64,000 nucleotides of DNA from Streptomyces iranensis (lineage in GTDB: Bacteria > Actinomycetota > Actinomycetes > Streptomycetales > Streptomycetaceae). The number at the start of each line of letters is the position of its first letter. Within the stretch, counting starts at the first letter, position 1. The notes under the pieces are model-generated. The model saw nothing but the letters and a program-made list of their open reading frames with translations. It made no database searches and was not told the origin of the DNA. Position numbers and translations under genes: made by a program. Shown here one piece after another: positions 27,932 to 36,224 of this stretch. Location: the NCBI RefSeq assembly GCF_017874715.1, contig NZ_JAGGLR010000001.1:124001-188000 (forward strand), read 5' to 3'.

Positions 27932-28710
27932 CCGCACCACAGGTGGTCGTCCACCGCGACAAGGAGCTGATGGCCCAGGCCGCGGCGGCCCGGCTGATCA
28001 CGAAGATCGTGGACGCCCAGGCCGCCCGTGGCTCGGCCTCGGTCGTCCTGACCGGCGGGCGCAACGGCAACGGCCTGCTGGCCGCGCTCGGCGCCTCCCC
28101 GGCGCGCGACGCGGTCGACTGGTCGCGGCTGGACCTGTGGTGGGGCGATGAGCGATTCCTGCCCGACGGCCATGCGGACCGCAATGTCACACAGGCCCGC
28201 GAGGCGCTGCTGGACGCGGTGGAGCTGGACCCGGCGCGGGTGCACGCGATGCCCGCGTCCGACGGGCCCCACGGCGGCGATGTGGACGCGGCCGCCGAGG
28301 CGTACGCGGCCGAGCTGGGCCGGGCCGCGCGGCCGGAGAACCACGGCGCGGTGCCGTCGTTCGACGTAGCTCTGCTCGGCGTCGGCCCGGACACCCATGT
28401 GGCCTCGCTCTTCCCCGAGCTGCCCGCCGTCCGGGAGACCGAGCGGATGGCGGTCGGGGTGCGCGGCGCGCCCAAGCCGCCGCCGGTACGGATCTCGCTG
28501 ACCCTGCCCGCGATCCGCGCGGCACGGGAGGTGTGGCTGCTGGCGGCCGGTGAGGACAAGGCGAAGGCGGTCACGATAGCGCTGTCGGGCGCCGGGGAGC
28601 TGCAGGCTCCGGCGGCGGGCGCGCGCGGCCGCCGCCGGACGCTGTGGCTGCTGGACCGGGCCGCGGCGGCGGGGCTGCCGCGCGAGCTGTACCCCCCGGC
28701 GTCGCCGTAA
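27928..28710 (+). CDS. pgl: 6-phosphogluconolactonase
   Basis: 260 residues, glucosamine-6-phosphate isomerase/lactonase fold. LTGGRNGNGLLAALG near residue 40, LWWGDERFLPDGHADRNVTQAREALL near 70, and LLGVGPDTHVASLFPEL near 149 are the family blocks. It hydrolyses the lactone made by Zwf. Last gene of the operon; ATG 27928 overlaps the opcA stop. A perfect hairpin follows 19 bases after the stop. Confidence 0.94.
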   Translation: MTAPQVVVHRDKELMAQAAAARLITKIVDAQAARGSASVVLTGGRNGNGLLAALGASPARDAVDWSRLDLWWGDERFLPDGHADRNVTQAREALLDAVELDPARVHAMPASDGPHGGDVDAAAEAYAAELGRAARPENHGAVPSFDVALLGVGPDTHVASLFPELPAVRETERMAVGVRGAPKPPPVRISLTLPAIRAAREVWLLAAGEDKAKAVTIALSGAGELQAPAAGARGRRRTLWLLDRAAAAGLPRELYPPASP

Positions 28711-28729
28711 CCCTCGTATCGCACAGGAC

Positions 28730-28764
28730 CGATCCCCCGGGCGCTTCGGGCGCCCGGGGGATCG
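28730..28764. terminator. Bidirectional terminator between pgl and pgi
   Basis: Perfect 15-bp stem CGATCCCCCGGGCGC (28730-28744), five-base loop, and its complement 28750-28764, followed by TTCGTTGT. It sits between convergent pgl and pgi. Confidence 0.9.
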
Positions 28765-28787
28765 TTCGTTGTCTGCCTCGGAGCGCC

Positions 28788-30449
28788 TCAGCGGCCGCGC
28801 AGCGAGCGGTAGGTGGCGACCAGGTGCTCGGTGGAGGCGTCCAGACCGGGCACCTCGGCGCCCTCGGTCAGGGCGGGCTCGACACGCTTGGCGAGCACCT
28901 TGCCCAGCTCCACTCCCCACTGGTCGAAGGAGTCGATGTTCCACACCGCGCCCTGGACGAAGACCTTGTGCTCGTAGAGGGCGACCAGCTGGCCCAGCAC
29001 CGACGGGGTCAGCTCGTGGGCGAGGATCGTGGTGGTGGGGCGGTTGCCGTCGAAGGTCTTGTGCGGCACCAGTTCCTCGGGCACTCCCTCGGCGGCGACC
29101 TCCTCGGCGGTCTTGCCGAAGGCCAGCGCCTGGCCCTGGGCGAAGAGGTTGGCCATCAGCAGGTCGTGGTGGGACTCCAGGCCGGGCGGCAGGTCCTTCA
29201 CCGGCCGCGCGAAGCCGATCAGATCGGCCGGGACCAGCTTGGTGCCCTGGTGGAGCAGCTGGTAGTAGGCGTGCTGGCCGTTGGTGCCGGGGGTGCCCCA
29301 GACGATGGGGCCGGTCTGCCAGCCGACGCGGTTGCCGTCCCGGTCCACATGCTTGCCGTTGGACTCCATGTCCAGCTGCTGCAGATAGTCGGTGAACCGC
29401 GACAGATAGTGGCTGTAGGGCAGGACGGCATGCGCCTGGGCGCCGTGGAAGTTGTCGTACCAGATGCCCAGCAGGCCCATCAGCAGCGGGACGTTCTGCT
29501 CCGGCGGGGCGGTGGAGAAGTGCTCGTCGACCAGGTGGAACCCGGCCAGCATCTCGCGGAAGCAGTCCGGGCCGATGGCGACCATCAGGGAGAGGCCGAT
29601 GGCCGAGTCGTAGGAGTAGCGCCCGCCGACCCAGTCCCAGAACCCGAACATGTTGTCCGTGTCGATGCCGAACTCGGCGACCTTCTCGGCGTTGGTCGAC
29701 ACCGCCACGAAGTGCTTGGCGACGGCCTCCTGACCGGACCGGAGCCCGGTCAGCAGCCAGTCGCGGGCGGAGACGGCGTTGGTGAGGGTCTCGATGGTGG
29801 TGAAGGTCTTGGAGGCGACGATGAACAGCGTCTCGGCGGGGTCCAGATCGCGCACCGCCTCGTGCAGATCCGCACCGTCCACATTGGAGACGAACCGGAA
29901 CGTCATCGAGCGGTCGCTGTAGGAGCGCAGCGCCTCGTACGCCATCTTCGGGCCCAGATCGGAGCCGCCGATGCCGATGTTGACGACGTTTTTGATCTGC
30001 TTGCCGGTGTGGCCGGTCCAGTCGCCGGACCTGACGCGGTCGGCGAAGACGGCCATCTTGGCGAGCACGGCGTGCACTTCGCCGACGACGTCCTGCCCGT
30101 CCGCCTTGATCTCCGCGGAGTGCGGTGCGCGCAGCGCGATGTGCAGCACCGAGCGGTCCTCGGTGGTGTTGATCCGCTCGCCGCGGAACATGGCGTCGCG
30201 CAGCTCGGCCACCTTGGTGGCGCCCGCCAGTTCGCGCAGCAGCCGCAGGGTCTCGTCGGTCACCAGGTGTTTGGAGTAGTCGACGTGGAGATCGCCGACC
30301 TGAAGGGTGAGGCGGCTCCCGCGCTCCGGGTCGCCCGCGAACAGGTCGCGCAGATGCGCGTCGCCCAGCTCCTTGCGGTGTGCGGCCAACGCGTGCCATT
30401 CCGGCAGCTGGTCCAGCCTGGTGCGGCCTTCCATGTTCATCTCGGACAT
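28788..30449 (-). CDS. pgi: Glucose-6-phosphate isomerase
   Basis: 553 residues from ATG 30449 (ATG 30440, [15 protein letters not shown], is nearly as likely). [19 protein letters not shown] near residue 152 and [19 protein letters not shown] sequence ([17 protein letters not shown]) near 510 are Pgi signatures; [18 protein letters not shown] near 270 is also diagnostic. It interconverts glucose 6-phosphate and fructose 6-phosphate, linking the pentose phosphate operon next door to glycolysis. GAAGTGGG before ATG 30449 is a weak ribosome binding site. It lies 41 bases after the MFS gene. Confidence 0.94.
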   Translation of the reverse strand: MSEMNMEGRTRLDQLPEWHALAAHRKELGDAHLRDLFAGDPERGSRLTLQVGDLHVDYSKHLVTDETLRLLRELAGATKVAELRDAMFRGERINTTEDRSVLHIALRAPHSAEIKADGQDVVGEVHAVLAKMAVFADRVRSGDWTGHTGKQIKNVVNIGIGGSDLGPKMAYEALRSYSDRSMTFRFVSNVDGADLHEAVRDLDPAETLFIVASKTFTTIETLTNAVSARDWLLTGLRSGQEAVAKHFVAVSTNAEKVAEFGIDTDNMFGFWDWVGGRYSYDSAIGLSLMVAIGPDCFREMLAGFHLVDEHFSTAPPEQNVPLLMGLLGIWYDNFHGAQAHAVLPYSHYLSRFTDYLQQLDMESNGKHVDRDGNRVGWQTGPIVWGTPGTNGQHAYYQLLHQGTKLVPADLIGFARPVKDLPPGLESHHDLLMANLFAQGQALAFGKTAEEVAAEGVPEELVPHKTFDGNRPTTTILAHELTPSVLGQLVALYEHKVFVQGAVWNIDSFDQWGVELGKVLAKRVEPALTEGAEVPGLDASTEHLVATYRSLRGR

Positions 30450-30490
30450 CAGCCCACTTCTCGTCGGTACCTGGCCCCCGTGCCACCAAC

Positions 30491-31729
30491 CTAATTGATG
30501 ACGGACCGCATTCCCGGAACGAGGGCCGCCACCCCGCAGACGAAGAGCGCGGCCGCCCCCAGCGCCGGGGTGTTGAACCCCCACGCCTGGGCCATCACCC
30601 CGCCCAGCAGCGCGCCGAGCGGGGTGCCCGCGATCGACAGGGTGCGGAAGGCGGAGCTCACCCGCCCGAGTGCCCCGTCGGGGCTGCGCTGCTGCATCAT
30701 CGTCACCTCGGTGACGTTCCAGACGATCCCCGCGAAGCCGAAGAGACCCATGGCGGCGACCGCGACCGGCAGGCTCCGTATCGCCCCGAGGACGGCCAGG
30801 GCGCCGATCTGCGCGGTGCCGCACACCACGAGGGCACGGACGCGCCCCAGCCTCTCGGTGAGCCGGGCGGCAACCAGGCCCCCGGCCACGCTGCCGATCC
30901 CGTAAACGGTGATGACGGCCGCATAGCCGGTGTTCCCGGCGTCCAGCCAGCCGGTGATGTGCAGCACCAGGGTGGCGATGAGCGCGCCGATGCCGATGTT
31001 GCACAGCGTGGTGGAGGCGCACAGCGCCCGCAGTGTGCGGTCCCGCCACAGCACGGTCAGGCCCTCGGCGATATCGCGCCGCAGCGAGCCGCCCGGCGGG
31101 CGCGGGGCCCGCTCGTGGGGTGCCGCCCCCAGCGAGGCGACCAGCGCGGCGGCGGCGAGATAGGTGGCCGCGTCCGCCGCGTACGGCATCGCGGCGCCGA
31201 GGCCGAGCAGCACCGGCACCAGCGGGGCGCCCACGAACCGGCCCATGACCTCCTGCCCGGTCAGCAGCCGGGCGTTGGCCCGGCCCAGCGCCTGCTGCCC
31301 CACCACGGACGGCAGCAGCGCCGTGGCCGCGTTGTCGAACAGGGTCTGCAGCGTGGTGAGGGCGAAGGCGAGGGCGAGCAGCAGCCCGATACCGGCCCGG
31401 TCCAGCCACACCGCGACGGCGAACCCCGCCATCAGGACGGCCCGCACGCCGTCCACCGCCCACATCGCCCGCCGCTGGTCCACCCGGTCCGCGATGGCCC
31501 CGCCGATCAGCCCGAACAGCAGCCAGGGCAGAAAGCCGCAGGCGGTCACGAGCGAGACCAGCACCGGCGAATCGGTCAGCGAGACGGCCAGCAGCGGCAG
31601 CGCCGCCCCCCGCAGCGCGTCCCCGAACCGGGAGACGACCGCGGCCGCCCACAGCCGCCCGAAACCCCCGCGCCACGCGGGCCCCGCCGGTTTCCCGGCA
31701 CCCCGCTCACCGGCTTCCACCGCGGCCAT
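30491..31729 (-). CDS. MFS transporter
   Basis: 412 residues, twelve predicted membrane helices. The A-like loop motif [18 protein letters not shown] near residue 73 and a repeat [19 protein letters not shown] near 275 fit the DHA-type major facilitator group related to macrolide efflux proteins. It probably exports a small molecule by proton antiport; the substrate is unknown. GGAGGGGGATC precedes ATG 31729. It is co-oriented with pgi and may be transcribed with it, though the functions are unrelated. Confidence 0.88.
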   Translation of the reverse strand: MAAVEAGERGAGKPAGPAWRGGFGRLWAAAVVSRFGDALRGAALPLLAVSLTDSPVLVSLVTACGFLPWLLFGLIGGAIADRVDQRRAMWAVDGVRAVLMAGFAVAVWLDRAGIGLLLALAFALTTLQTLFDNAATALLPSVVGQQALGRANARLLTGQEVMGRFVGAPLVPVLLGLGAAMPYAADAATYLAAAALVASLGAAPHERAPRPPGGSLRRDIAEGLTVLWRDRTLRALCASTTLCNIGIGALIATLVLHITGWLDAGNTGYAAVITVYGIGSVAGGLVAARLTERLGRVRALVVCGTAQIGALAVLGAIRSLPVAVAAMGLFGFAGIVWNVTEVTMMQQRSPDGALGRVSSAFRTLSIAGTPLGALLGGVMAQAWGFNTPALGAAALFVCGVAALVPGMRSVIN

Positions 31730-31825
31730 GACGATCCCCCTCCGCCGCCTGCACCGGCCCCCACCCGGCGGGACGGCTCCCCCCGGTGCTCCAGCACCCC
31801 ACGACCGTAGCCCGCACCACTGACA

Positions 31826-31871
31826 ACGGCCCGGCCGGGCACCCCTCGCAGGAGGTGCCCGGCCGGGCCGT
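31826..31871. terminator. Terminator for the RbpA-type gene, now displaced by a MITE
   Basis: Perfect 18-bp stem: ACGGCCCGGCCGGGCACC at 31826-31843, ten-base loop, and complement at 31854-31871, followed on the minus-strand side by C-rich sequence. No gene ends closer than the one at 32080; the MITE lies between them. Confidence 0.85.
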
Positions 31872-31889
31872 CGTACCGCGTTGTGTGTT

Positions 31890-32082
31890 TAGGGCCTGTC
31901 TGGGGTTGTGAGCTGGATCAGGGAGCGGGGCGTGGTGCGTGCGATCGCAAGGCGCCGGAAGGCCCTCGTAGCGGAGCTACTAGGGCGTTTCGGCAACGCC
32001 GCGAGAGGGGGTACCTCCCAGCGGTAGCTGGGGGAGCGTGCCACGCCCCGCGAGCCCAGATCACAACCCCAGACAGGCCCTA
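31890..32082. mobile_element. MITE with 22-bp perfect terminal inverted repeats flanked by TA
   Basis: Left end TAGGGCCTGTCTGGGG... (31890-31911) and right end (32061-32082) are perfect inverted copies over 22 bases. With one mismatch they extend to about 26 and then share GGGGCGTGG. Counting the outer TA as target duplication gives a 189-bp element. The interior (31945-32015) can fold into a long imperfect hairpin around CTCGTAG/CTACTAG, and a second fold lies at CTCCCAGC...GCTGGGGGAG. There is no open frame. TA duplication is the habit of IS630/Tc1-type transposases, which would have to act in trans. Confidence 0.8.
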
Positions 32083-32415
32083 GATCTCGCCCCGGAGCTT
32101 GGCGAGTGCCTCGGCGAGGATCGCCTCGCCGTCGGCATCGCTGCGCCGCTCCCGTACGTACGCCAGATGCGTCTTGTACGGCTCGGTGCGCGGCGGGTCC
32201 GGCGGGTTGTCCCGGTCCTTGCCGGCCGGGAAGCCGCAGCGCGGGCAGTCCCACGTGTCAGGGATCTGCGCGTCGCTGGCGAAGCTCGGCACGGTCTCAT
32301 GCCCGTTCGAGCACCAGAAGGAGATGCGCAGGCGCGGCGCCGATTCGCCTCGCTCGGCTTCTCCCATCGGCCCCGCCCCGACCCGACTTCCACGGATCGC
32401 GTTGCCACTTGCCAC
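32080..32415 (-). CDS. RbpA-family RNA polymerase-binding protein (RbpA paralogue type)
   Basis: 111 residues. The N-terminal tail ASGNAIRGSRVGAGPM resembles the RbpA tail, and the core domain has FWCSNGHET and WDCPRCGFPAG zinc-type pairs at residues ~34-62, followed by PPRTEPYKTHLAYVRERRSDADGEAILAEALAKLR, the RbpA sigma-interacting helix pattern. RbpA stabilises HrdB-type holoenzyme at promoters. The sequence diverges from the main RbpA, so this is probably the second paralogue of the genus. GTG 32415 follows GGGAG by eight bases. The stop TAG is made partly by the MITE end. Confidence 0.8.
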   Translation of the reverse strand: MASGNAIRGSRVGAGPMGEAERGESAPRLRISFWCSNGHETVPSFASDAQIPDTWDCPRCGFPAGKDRDNPPDPPRTEPYKTHLAYVRERRSDADGEAILAEALAKLRGEI

Positions 32416-32469
32416 GGTCGTAACTCCCTGCGTGATGGTGCCGCGAAGCCTCGATTGGCAGCTTCGCCG

Positions 32470-32500
32470 CCCGGCGCCCCAGTCTACGTAAGGCCCAACG
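32470..32500 (-). promoter_or_regulatory. Probable HrdB-type promoter of the RbpA-family gene
   Basis: On the minus strand TGGACG is followed after 16 bases by TAGACT (complement of AGTCTA near 32481-32486), a good vegetative -10. The start codon lies about 65 bases downstream, leaving room for a leader with the GGGAG ribosome binding site. Confidence 0.55.
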
Positions 32501-32634
32501 CGCGTCCAGTGAGAGGAGTTACACCCGTCACGGAGGACGCCATGCCATCATAGGCCGCATATGGGCCTGGCTGACGACGGTACGTCAGTTATCGGGCGTC
32601 AGCCGGGCCCCGGACGGGCCCCGCCGGCGGACCC

Positions 32635-32862
32635 TCAGTCGAGCTTCATCAGCAGCCCGAGCACGATGATGCAGACGAACCACAGCAGCCCGACCACCAA
32701 GGTGATGCGGTCCAGGTTGCGCTCGGCGACCGAGGAGCCGCCCACCGAGGACTGCATGCCGCCACCGAACATGTCGGACAGGCCGCCGCCCTTCCCCTTG
32801 TGCATGAGCACCAACATCATCAACAGCAGGCTGAAGATGATGAGGGCGATCGAGAACCCCAT
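32635..32862 (-). CDS. secG: Preprotein translocase subunit SecG
   Basis: 75 residues from ATG 32862: a first membrane helix (GFSIALIIFSLLLMMLVLM), the conserved HKGKGGGLSDMFGGGMQSS loop, then NLDRITLVVGLLWFVCIIVLGLLM. SecG assists SecYEG in protein export. GTG 32868, two codons upstream, is an alternative start. It is the last gene of the pgk-tpiA-secG run, 113 bases after tpiA. Confidence 0.93.
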   Translation of the reverse strand: MGFSIALIIFSLLLMMLVLMHKGKGGGLSDMFGGGMQSSVGGSSVAERNLDRITLVVGLLWFVCIIVLGLLMKLD

Positions 32863-32975
32863 GATCACAGCTGGACCAACCTTCTCGGGCTTGTACGGAC
32901 GTCGGGGGCCGGACAGTGCGATTTCCACCGCCTCGACCCCCGACAGGGTACGACGATGCGCGCGCTAGGGCCTAC

Positions 32976-33752
32976 TCACTGGTCGCGGAAACGAACGATC
33001 TTGACGAATTCGTCCGCGTCCAGCGACGCGCCGCCGATCAGGGCGCCGTCCACATCCGGCTTGGCCATGATCGCGGCGATGTTCCCGGACTTCACCGAGC
33101 CGCCGTACTGGATCCTGACCTTGTCGGCGACCTCCTGGCCGTAGAGCTCGGCGAGCCGGCCGCGGATGGCCCCGCAGACCTCCTGGGCGTCCTCGGGGGT
33201 CGCGACCTCGCCGGTGCCGATCGCCCAGACCGGCTCGTAGGCGATCACGATCGTCTCGGCCTGCTCGGCCGGGACGTCCTTCAGGCCGCCGTCCACCTGG
33301 GCGAGGGTGTGCGCGACCTGGTTGCCCGCCTTACGGACGTCGAGGCCCTCGCCGACGCACAGGATCGGGGTGAGGTCGTGGCGGAAGGCCGCCTTGACCT
33401 TGGCGTTGCACAGCTCGTCGGTCTCGTCGTGGTACTGGCGCCGCTCCGAGTGCCCGACGACGGCGTAGGCGCACCTGAGCTTGGCCAGCATCGGGCCGGA
33501 GATCTCGCCGGTGTAGGCACCGGAGTCATGCGCCGAGATGTCCTGGGCGCCGTACTTGATCTTCAGCTTGTCGCCGTCGACCAGGGTCTGCACGGACCGC
33601 AGGTCGACGAAGGGCGGCAGCACCGCGACCTCCACGGCCTCGTAGTCCTTGTCGGCGAGCCCGAAGGCGAGCTTCTGGACGTGGGCGATGGCCTCGAGGT
33701 GGTTGAGGTTCATCTTCCAGTTGCCCGCCATCAGCGGAATACGGTCACTCAC
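32976..33752 (-). CDS. tpiA: Triosephosphate isomerase
   Basis: 258 residues, normal length. Catalytic residues are in place: Asn11 and Lys13 (AGNWKMN), His101 (VVGHSERRQ) and Glu173 ([11 protein letters not shown]), with the phosphate loop [11 protein letters not shown] near the end. It interconverts dihydroxyacetone phosphate and glyceraldehyde 3-phosphate. ATG 33752 lies five bases after the pgk stop, so the two are co-translated. Confidence 0.97.
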   Translation of the reverse strand: MSDRIPLMAGNWKMNLNHLEAIAHVQKLAFGLADKDYEAVEVAVLPPFVDLRSVQTLVDGDKLKIKYGAQDISAHDSGAYTGEISGPMLAKLRCAYAVVGHSERRQYHDETDELCNAKVKAAFRHDLTPILCVGEGLDVRKAGNQVAHTLAQVDGGLKDVPAEQAETIVIAYEPVWAIGTGEVATPEDAQEVCGAIRGRLAELYGQEVADKVRIQYGGSVKSGNIAAIMAKPDVDGALIGGASLDADEFVKIVRFRDQ

Positions 33753-33757
33753 GGTGT

Positions 33758-34960
33758 TCAGTCCTCCAGTGCGGCGAGGCCGGGGAGCGTCTTGCCCTCG
33801 AGGTATTCGAGGCTCGCTCCACCGCCGGTCGAGATGTGGCCGAAAGCGTTCTCGTCGAAGCCCAGGATGCGTACGGCCGCGGCCGAGTCGCCGCCGCCGA
33901 CCACGGTGAAGGCCGGGCTGTCCAGGAGCGCCTGGGCCACGGCGCGGGTGCCCTCGGCGTAGTCGGGGTGCTCGAAGACGCCCATGGGGCCGTTCCAGAA
34001 GACGGTGGCCGCGTCGGCCAGCTTCGAGGCGTAGAGCTTGCGGGTCTCCGGGCCGATGTCCAGGCCCTGGAGGTCGGCCGGGATCGCGTCCGCGGCGACG
34101 AGCCGCGGGTTCGCGGGGGCCTTGGTCTTCAGGTCCGGGAATTCGGGCGCGGCCGTGACATCGACCGGGAGCACGAACTCCACGCCGCGCTCCTTGGCCC
34201 GGCGCAGATAGTCCTGGACCGCCGGGACCTGGTCCTCCTGCAGCAGCGAACCGCCGACCTCGTGGCCCTGGGCCTTGAGGAAGGTGTAGGCCATGCCGCC
34301 GCCGATCAGGATGCGGTCGGCCTTCTCCAGGAGGTGGTCGATCACGCCGAGCTTGTCGGAGACCTTGGCGCCGCCGAGGACCACCGCGTAGGGCCGCTTG
34401 ACGTCCTCGGTGAGCTTCTTCAGGACGGTGAGCTCGGCGGCGATCAGATCGCCCGCGGCGTGCGGCAGCCGCGCCGGGAGGTCGTACACCGAGGCGTGCT
34501 TGCGGTGGACCGCACCGAAGCCGTCGCCCACGTAGAGGTCGGCGAGGGTGGCGAGCCGGTCGGCGAAGGCGCCGCGCTCGGCGTCGTCCTTACTGGTCTC
34601 ACCGGCGTTGAAACGCAGGTTCTCCAGCAGCGCGACCTCGCCGTCGCCAAGGGCCGCCACGGTGGCCTGGGCGCTGTCGTCCACGGTGTCGGTCGCGAAG
34701 GCGACCTGCTTGCCGAGGAGTTCGCCGAGCCGCCGGGCGACCGGGGCGAGCGAGTACTGGGGGTCCGGGGCGCCCTTGGGGCGGCCCAGGTGCGAGGCGA
34801 CGATCACCTTGGCGCCCCGGTCCAGGAGCTTGGTGATCGTCGGGACGGCGGCGCGGATCCGGCCGTCGTCGGTGATCGTCTCGCCGTCCAGCGGGACGTT
34901 CAGATCGGCGCGGACGAAGACCCGCTGCCCGGCGACCTGAAGATCGTCAATCGTCTTCAC
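33758..34960 (-). CDS. pgk: Phosphoglycerate kinase
   Basis: 400 residues. [14 protein letters not shown] near residue 14, [24 protein letters not shown] near 53, [15 protein letters not shown] near 113, [15 protein letters not shown] near 190, and GGGDSAAAV near 362 are all diagnostic. It makes ATP and 3-phosphoglycerate from 1,3-bisphosphoglycerate. AAGGGAT-like AGGGATGACTCC-derived sequence lies before the ATG. A strong hairpin separates it from gap. Confidence 0.96.
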   Translation of the reverse strand: MKTIDDLQVAGQRVFVRADLNVPLDGETITDDGRIRAAVPTITKLLDRGAKVIVASHLGRPKGAPDPQYSLAPVARRLGELLGKQVAFATDTVDDSAQATVAALGDGEVALLENLRFNAGETSKDDAERGAFADRLATLADLYVGDGFGAVHRKHASVYDLPARLPHAAGDLIAAELTVLKKLTEDVKRPYAVVLGGAKVSDKLGVIDHLLEKADRILIGGGMAYTFLKAQGHEVGGSLLQEDQVPAVQDYLRRAKERGVEFVLPVDVTAAPEFPDLKTKAPANPRLVAADAIPADLQGLDIGPETRKLYASKLADAATVFWNGPMGVFEHPDYAEGTRAVAQALLDSPAFTVVGGGDSAAAVRILGFDENAFGHISTGGGASLEYLEGKTLPGLAALED

Positions 34961-34984
34961 AGGGATGACTCCTTGATCATGGAT

Positions 34985-35019
34985 CGGGGCCCGTTACGAC
35001 GGCGTCGTAGCGGGCCCCG
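34985..35019. terminator. Hairpin between gap and pgk
   Basis: Stem CGGGGCCCGTTACGAC (34985-35000), three-base loop, and complement 35004-35019 with one mismatch, followed on the minus strand by GATCCATGATCAAGG. It probably ends or attenuates gap mRNA before pgk, so gap can be made in excess of pgk-tpiA-secG. Confidence 0.75.
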
Positions 35020-35043
35020 TTTCCTAGCTCATCGGGACAGCGG

Positions 35044-36204
<1,161 letters not shown>

Positions 36205-36224
36205 TCACGATGTGTCACACGCTG

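Noticed and set aside
27661..30489. 942-residue antisense and shifted-frame ORF over opcA, pgl and pgi
   Set aside because: Crosses three well-supported genes and the terminator between pgl and pgi; composition is Arg/Pro/Gly noise.
32416..32634. SigR-type promoter (GGAAT-N18-GTT) for the RbpA-family gene
   Set aside because: The nearest candidate, GGTGT then GTT, has a 21-base spacer and a poor -35; the vegetative TAGACT promoter is a better fit.
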